Origin: Ampelomyces quisqualis
Taxonomy: Eukaryota; Ascomycota; Dothideomycetes; Pleosporales; Phaeosphaeriaceae
Length of the DNA: 64,000 nt
Direction: 5' to 3'
Assembly (NCBI GenBank): GCA_018398575.1
Contig: JAGTXZ010000008.1
Location: 620,001 to 684,000 of the forward strand
Of the stretch, positions 59,596 through 64,000 are shown piece by piece (the stretch's first letter is position 1; every line of letters begins with the position of its first letter). The position numbers and the translations under genes are program-made. The notes below the pieces were generated by a model. The model did no database searches and was not told where the DNA came from. It worked only from the letters and a program-made list of their open reading frames with translations.

Positions 59596-62314
59596 ATGCC
59601 TAAACAACGACTGACGTGCACGCGGTAAGTTGTCAGCCAGTTGTGCGCAGGCGGCTTGCCATGTTTAGAAGATCTTCATATTGTCGTTCAATCGTGATCG
59701 ATTACCTAACAAGATATCGAGACATATCCCTGGATTCTTGTTCACAATGATACGGTTCGCATGCAGTCAGGCGCTGATAGTCACGCAGCTGCAGTCAACG
59801 TCGGCAGAAGTGCGATCGCAAAACACCTTGTACGCAAGTTGTGTACGACGTATTGGAACATCCACGCTAACCTGTGAAGGTTCGAGATGCATTCGAAATA
59901 AGGAACCGCACCTATGTACAACCCAATGGAAAGAGGGCTACAATCCGAATGTACATAGGCGGTACCCGAGACACCCATCGTCCATAGGTCCACCAGGCAC
60001 AGCTTCAAGTGACAATTCGTCGGTCTTGCACGACTCGCCTCCTGGCTTGCTTCAGGAGCAGGCCGTCGCGCCACCAATTGACAGGGCTGCATCCTCAAAA
60101 CCCCCACCAACTAACCCCATCACTGGGTCCGGTTTCACCATCGGACAATCAAGATTCCTTGATATCACGATAGGCTCGTTGCTCAACGAGAAGGATACAA
60201 CTGCCTCTTCCTCGCACTTTCTAGATCAAGGTCTCAAATATGTACGATCAGTCGGAAAACAAATTGACGAACCAAATCGAGTTACGAGCTTTTGCTCACC
60301 TGCCGCGAAAGCTATCGAAACACAGCATCTCCAGTCCTTACTACCTAGTAAATCTATGGTCTTGACAGTCACAAATTACTACCATGACAACATGCTTTAC
60401 TGGATTGGAGGTCTTTATCACGGTCCCAGCTTCCGCCGAAAGCTACTTCAGGCCTATGGTACTTCTTCCACTCTGGACTTACAGACTCTTGACTGGAGAT
60501 GGACAGCCCTGCTATGTAAGTCGTTCGTGCTCTTTACTGCAACACTTCTGCCTCAAGCTTGGAGACGAGGTAGTTGGGGCAGGCATGCCTCCAAAAGTAA
60601 ATACTGGCAAACGAAGCTCAACACCATAATACTACCACTAATTCAAGCGCTTTGTTTAAACATTATGTTCAGTTACTAACGTACCTTCAGACGCTATCCT
60701 CTCATCCAGCTTGATCGCATCACCTGAAGCACTTTCTGCATCGTGGGGTTACACTATCGATGAGAAAGTTCGTCTTTCGCGAGAATGTAAGTGCAATTAA
60801 GACAAGATGTTCACCAGACTTATGCTGACCTCGGACTTCTTACAGGGGGTGCTGCCTCTTTTACTTGCCTTAATTTCGGGAACTACACGTCGCAGTACCA
60901 TATCTGCTCAATACAGACCATATATGTTCTACATGCCTATGAGCATCTCGTAGGCTCAACAAACCAGTGGGTAGCAATGCGAAGTGTCGCAGTGATCATT
61001 GCTAAAGGGCTAGGCCTACATAAGTAAGTCTCGGCCGGACAAGGTACTTTGTTATTGGTAATGTTTATACTTTACTGACGTTCAGCAAGGCTTACAGAAC
61101 ATCCCGAGGACCACCTGTCTGCGCAGCTTACTCCCAATCAGAAGGAAGCTCTCATCGAGCGTGAGATTGGTAGACGGACGTGGATGACCATAGCCACTCA
61201 AGAATGGTATGAAACACCATTACAGCCTCACCGAAATGTCTGACCCCTCACTCCTATTTGCAACAGGCTATGCTCCGCCACCCACAGCAGTTACATGTCT
61301 ACAATTCAAAGACGACAATTTACCAGCGTCATGCCTCGGCATGTTAATGAAGAGACAATGCAGCCAGTCGATGACAACACACCATGTTTCACACTAGTCG
61401 GGTGCTACCTATTCGACTACGCCAAGTTGCTTTTGGATTTCCACAACAGTATGCTCTGTGTCATGGATGCAGACGATGCTACTAGATATGCTGTCATTCT
61501 AAAATATGACGGAGAATTGCGTGCCACGGGTGTGGAAAAAACTCCAAAAGTTCTGTCCACGCAAACACGTTTCAATCCGGCGTGGCCGAAATGGACAAAA
61601 TGGGCGCGTAAGTCATTCCCGCCAGAAGTTCCAGCTCTCTAAATTTGACTCTACGTAGGGAATTTGCACCAAGCGTCCATTAATCACAAAATCATCATGA
61701 TGCACCAAAGCTTTCTCAACAAGAGCTTCAAGGACGTCCGCTATACTTACACAAGATGGGCTTGCGCAACGGCTTCGAAGAGCATAATCAACTCATACAC
61801 GACAAGAGATGCAGATGAGCCTCAATGGTGGGTGGAGCAAGCATTCGTCGTTACCGCATCGCTATGTCTACTACTCGACCTGTTCCATCGGCCGAGTGGC
61901 GACGCCGATGTCGAGGAGTACTTGGCCTCTATACAACAGTCCATCCGCTTTCTCCAACAATTTTTCACGAGCTCTGTCGCCATCCACGGCGTTCGCCTCT
62001 TGTACTCGCTGCTCCAAGAGTACAACAAATCCCACGAGAGCACGCGACCTCCTACGGCACCCGTCCGGTCATGTGGCTGTATGTCTACCAGCATGGGGAA
62101 TGAGCCAGGTATTGGAAATACTCGCATGTCGCACAGTCAGTGTCTACCGACCAGTCCTGAAGTACCACTTTCGATCGAGGAGGCGGCGCAGTTCAATTTC
62201 GACATCGATAGTATCGCCTTTGAGGATCTTGCGGATTGGCTTCCGATGGAAGGAGGTCTGGATAACAATGTGTTGATGGATAGTATTTATGGATTGGCAA
62301 ATGGGCAATTTTGA
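59596..62314 (+). CDS. Zn2Cys6 transcription factor
   Basis: Fungal binuclear-cluster activator or repressor, 697 aa from eight exons: 59596..59624, 59789..59829, 59880..60515, 60691..60786, 60846..61023, 61090..61206, 61267..61607 and 61659..62314. The zinc cluster is spread over the first three exons. Spliced, it reads MPKQRLTCTRCSQRRQKCD, then RKTPCSRCIRNKEPHLC: six cysteines with spacing 2-6-5-2-8, as the family needs. The second exon is only 41 nt. Downstream, the fungal_trans middle-homology region spans exons 3-7 (WGYTIDEKVRLSREWGAAS, EHLVGSTNQW, IEREIGRRTWMTIATQEW, SYMSTIQRRQFTSVMP). Every junction was checked for phase, and the acceptor of exon 6 (CAAG|G) was chosen because it alone gives the HPEDHLSAQLTPNQKEALIE block. 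The C-terminus is acidic and Leu/Asp-rich, possibly activating. It may regulate the adjacent transporter or oxidoreductase; inferred from position only. Confidence 0.92.
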
Positions 62315-62777
62315 GGGCAAGATGGCCTGTGTCGGGGTTGCGAGATTGCCACAGTTTCATGGCTCAGTGAACGGGGTTGCAGTACATTAAGACGTGGACA
62401 AAATTGATGACGTTGGCAAGAAATGCATGGATATCTTGTGAGTTATCTCATGGACCATGGGAATTTGCTGCGACTTCTTCAGGCTTGTTCCTGTACCTAC
62501 GTAGTGTGTCGGCCGACGCCATTCAACTTGAGTCATAGGGCCATACAGGGAGAAATCAGTATCAGACAACAAGGTGCGGAAAATGAACACGGCGTTTCCT
62601 TGGGCGGTGATGTACGATGTAGTTACCGAGGTGACAAGAACCCCACACTTGACGACAACGACCTCCCGCTCTGCTACATCCCGTGTTGTACCAACACAGC
62701 GCAGCTACTTTTACGATTCGCAGCATGTATGTCGACATCCTACACCCTGCTTCCACAAAACAGCAAGTCCAATCGCC
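62315..62777. other. Intergenic, Zn2Cys6 factor to MDR enzyme
   Basis: Same-strand spacer of 463 bp. Frames running into 62778 from 62574 carry no domain and I treat them as leader. No gene seen. Confidence 0.6.
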
Positions 62778-63869
62778 ATGAAAGCAATCCAAATCGACCG
62801 CTTTGTCAAGGTACGTAGGCTCTCGCGAACTAGGCCTCGGACAAACAACCTCACCAAACAAATCCAGGACATTTCAGACCTCAAAGTCACAGCCGTCGCA
62901 GACCCACAAACATGTTCAACAAACAACCTCACAATCAAAATCACACATGCGGCTGTAACACACGTCGACGTGCTCTACGCCCAAGGCCTGCATCAGAATA
63001 ACAAACGCCACGTGCAACCCCCCTTTATTCTCGGCAACGAATTCGCCGGCATAGTAACTTGTGCACCGCCTTCTTCGCCCTTCCAGCGCGGCACCAAGGT
63101 CTTTGGCGGCGGTCTGGGGTCGTATGCCGAGGCGATTTGCGTGCATGAGTCTGCTGTGCGGCGCGTGCCCGAGCAATGGAGTCTAGCCGGGGCATGTGCG
63201 GCGGGGGCGTCCGGGGCAGTGAGTTATGGGGCGCTGGTGAGTGTTGCGCAGGTGAAGAGTGGGGAGACGGTGTTGGTGTTGGGGGCGAGCGGGGGGCTGG
63301 GGGTCATGGCTGTGCAGATTGCCAAGGCGCTGGGCGCAAAGGTCGTTGCTGTTGTGGGGAGTGCCGACAAGGCTCGTGTAGTGCGGGGGGTGGGCGCGGA
63401 TTGTGTGGTGGATTATCGTCAGGGCAGGTGGGAGGAGAAAGTCAGGGCGTGGACGCAGGGTGGGCAGGGTGTGGATGTGGTGTACGACGGCATTGGGGCA
63501 GTGGAGAGTGGGATCAAGTGCTTGAAGTATCGGGGGAGACTGGTGATTGTGGGGTTTGCGGCGAGAGGAGGAGATGTTGAGCAGGTGCGCGCGAATAGGA
63601 TACTGTTGAAGAGCGTTATGGTGCATGGGTACAGGTTTGGGGAGGATGGGCGGCGTGATCCGCAGAGGCCGAAGGAGGTGTGGGGTGGGTTCATGGAGTT
63701 GGTGGAGCAGGGGAAGATTCGGCCTGTGATTTATGAGGAGGACTATGTGGGGTTGGAGAGCGTGGCGAGGGCGCTGGAAGACACGAAATCGCACAAGGCG
63801 TGGGGCAGGGCGGTGATACGGATCAACGAAGCAGTGGAGGAAGAGAGCAGGAACAAGGCAAGATTGTAA
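62778..63869 (+). CDS. Quinone-oxidoreductase-like MDR enzyme
   Basis: Medium-chain dehydrogenase/reductase, zeta-crystallin/quinone oxidoreductase type, using NADPH to reduce quinones or enones. Exons 62778..62810 and 62868..63869 (57-bp intron), 344 aa. The splice gives FVKDISDLKVTAV; the intron is stopless and a multiple of three, so the unspliced frame also stays open. GroES-like half: IKITHAAVTHVDVLYAQG, FILGNEFAGIV. Rossmann half: VLVLGASGGLGVMAVQIAKA with the AxxGxxG nucleotide loop, and VVYDGIGA. No structural-zinc cysteine quartet is seen, in keeping with the QOR branch. The tail VARALEDTKSHKAWGRAVI is typical of MDRs. No signal peptide, so cytosolic. It lies 463 bp after the Zn2Cys6 factor on the same strand. 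Confidence 0.93.
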   Translation: MKAIQIDRFVKVRRLSRTRPRTNNLTKQIQDISDLKVTAVADPQTCSTNNLTIKITHAAVTHVDVLYAQGLHQNNKRHVQPPFILGNEFAGIVTCAPPSSPFQRGTKVFGGGLGSYAEAICVHESAVRRVPEQWSLAGACAAGASGAVSYGALVSVAQVKSGETVLVLGASGGLGVMAVQIAKALGAKVVAVVGSADKARVVRGVGADCVVDYRQGRWEEKVRAWTQGGQGVDVVYDGIGAVESGIKCLKYRGRLVIVGFAARGGDVEQVRANRILLKSVMVHGYRFGEDGRRDPQRPKEVWGGFMELVEQGKIRPVIYEEDYVGLESVARALEDTKSHKAWGRAVIRINEAVEEESRNKARL

Positions 63870-64000
63870 TGAACCAGAGGTAGCACGGAAGAATGATGCT
63901 CCCCGATACCATGAGGCATGTCTGCATCTGGCAACTTTGAGCAGGTGAAGGAAGGTGACATGACGCGCCAAGAATCGGCAAGCCTCACCTGTGGCTGAGG

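Overview
The window is nuclear DNA from a filamentous ascomycete (Pezizomycotina). The evidence is many short GT-AG introns, mostly 46-66 bp and often with a CTAAC/CTGAC branch site, plus fungal-specific families: a Zn2Cys6 factor, a hybrid histidine kinase and fungal P450 and MFS proteins. An Alt a 1 homologue of exactly 157 aa favours Dothideomycetes, most likely near Pleosporales; this taxonomic placement is inferred. I rebuilt 21 protein-coding genes (the first cut by the window edge) and one U6 snRNA gene by reading splice sites and checking phase across each junction.

Layout. 1-2.6 kb: 3' part of a hybrid histidine kinase. 3.8-5.9 kb: mitochondrial aspartyl-tRNA synthetase. 7.34-7.44 kb: U6 snRNA on the minus strand. 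7.4-13.8 kb: a gene-poor stretch with small tandem repeats. 13.8-15.9 kb: two minus-strand secreted proteins, a six-cysteine protein of unknown family and the Alt a 1 homologue. 16-19.8 kb: gene-poor, with an AT-rich island. 19.8-26.7 kb: P450, MFS transporter and Baeyer-Villiger-like flavin monooxygenase, all on the plus strand. 27.3-41.2 kb: a dense block of mostly housekeeping and regulatory genes, namely an unknown 431-aa protein, Mgr2/Romo1, an SLMAP-type FHA protein (STRIPAK), POP7/Rpp20, octanoyltransferase (LIP2), a G3BP-like RNA-binding protein and a septin-like tail-anchored GTPase. 41.2-45.1 kb: gene-poor and rich in a TACGGAGTA motif. 45.1-50.9 kb: SET/MYND protein, LisH/WD40 protein and RRM protein. 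52.8-63.9 kb: two monocarboxylate-type MFS transporters on either side of a THO1-like SAP protein, then a Zn2Cys6 factor and a quinone-oxidoreductase-like MDR enzyme.

How the genes fit together. Several belong to conserved machines: the TIM23 presequence translocase (Mgr2), mitochondrial translation and lipoylation (AspRS, LIP2), RNase P/MRP (POP7), the spliceosome (U6), mRNP export and granules (THO1, G3BP-like) and STRIPAK signalling (FHA protein). The two oxidase/transporter neighbourhoods (19.8-26.7 and 52.8-63.9 kb) have the gene content of small metabolic or detoxification groups, but neither holds a PKS, NRPS or terpene backbone enzyme inside the window. I found no CRISPR array, tRNA, rRNA or intact transposon. 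I found no clearly novel multi-gene system. The best leads are the secreted-protein pair, the enriched TACGGAGTA motif and the tail-anchored septin-like protein.
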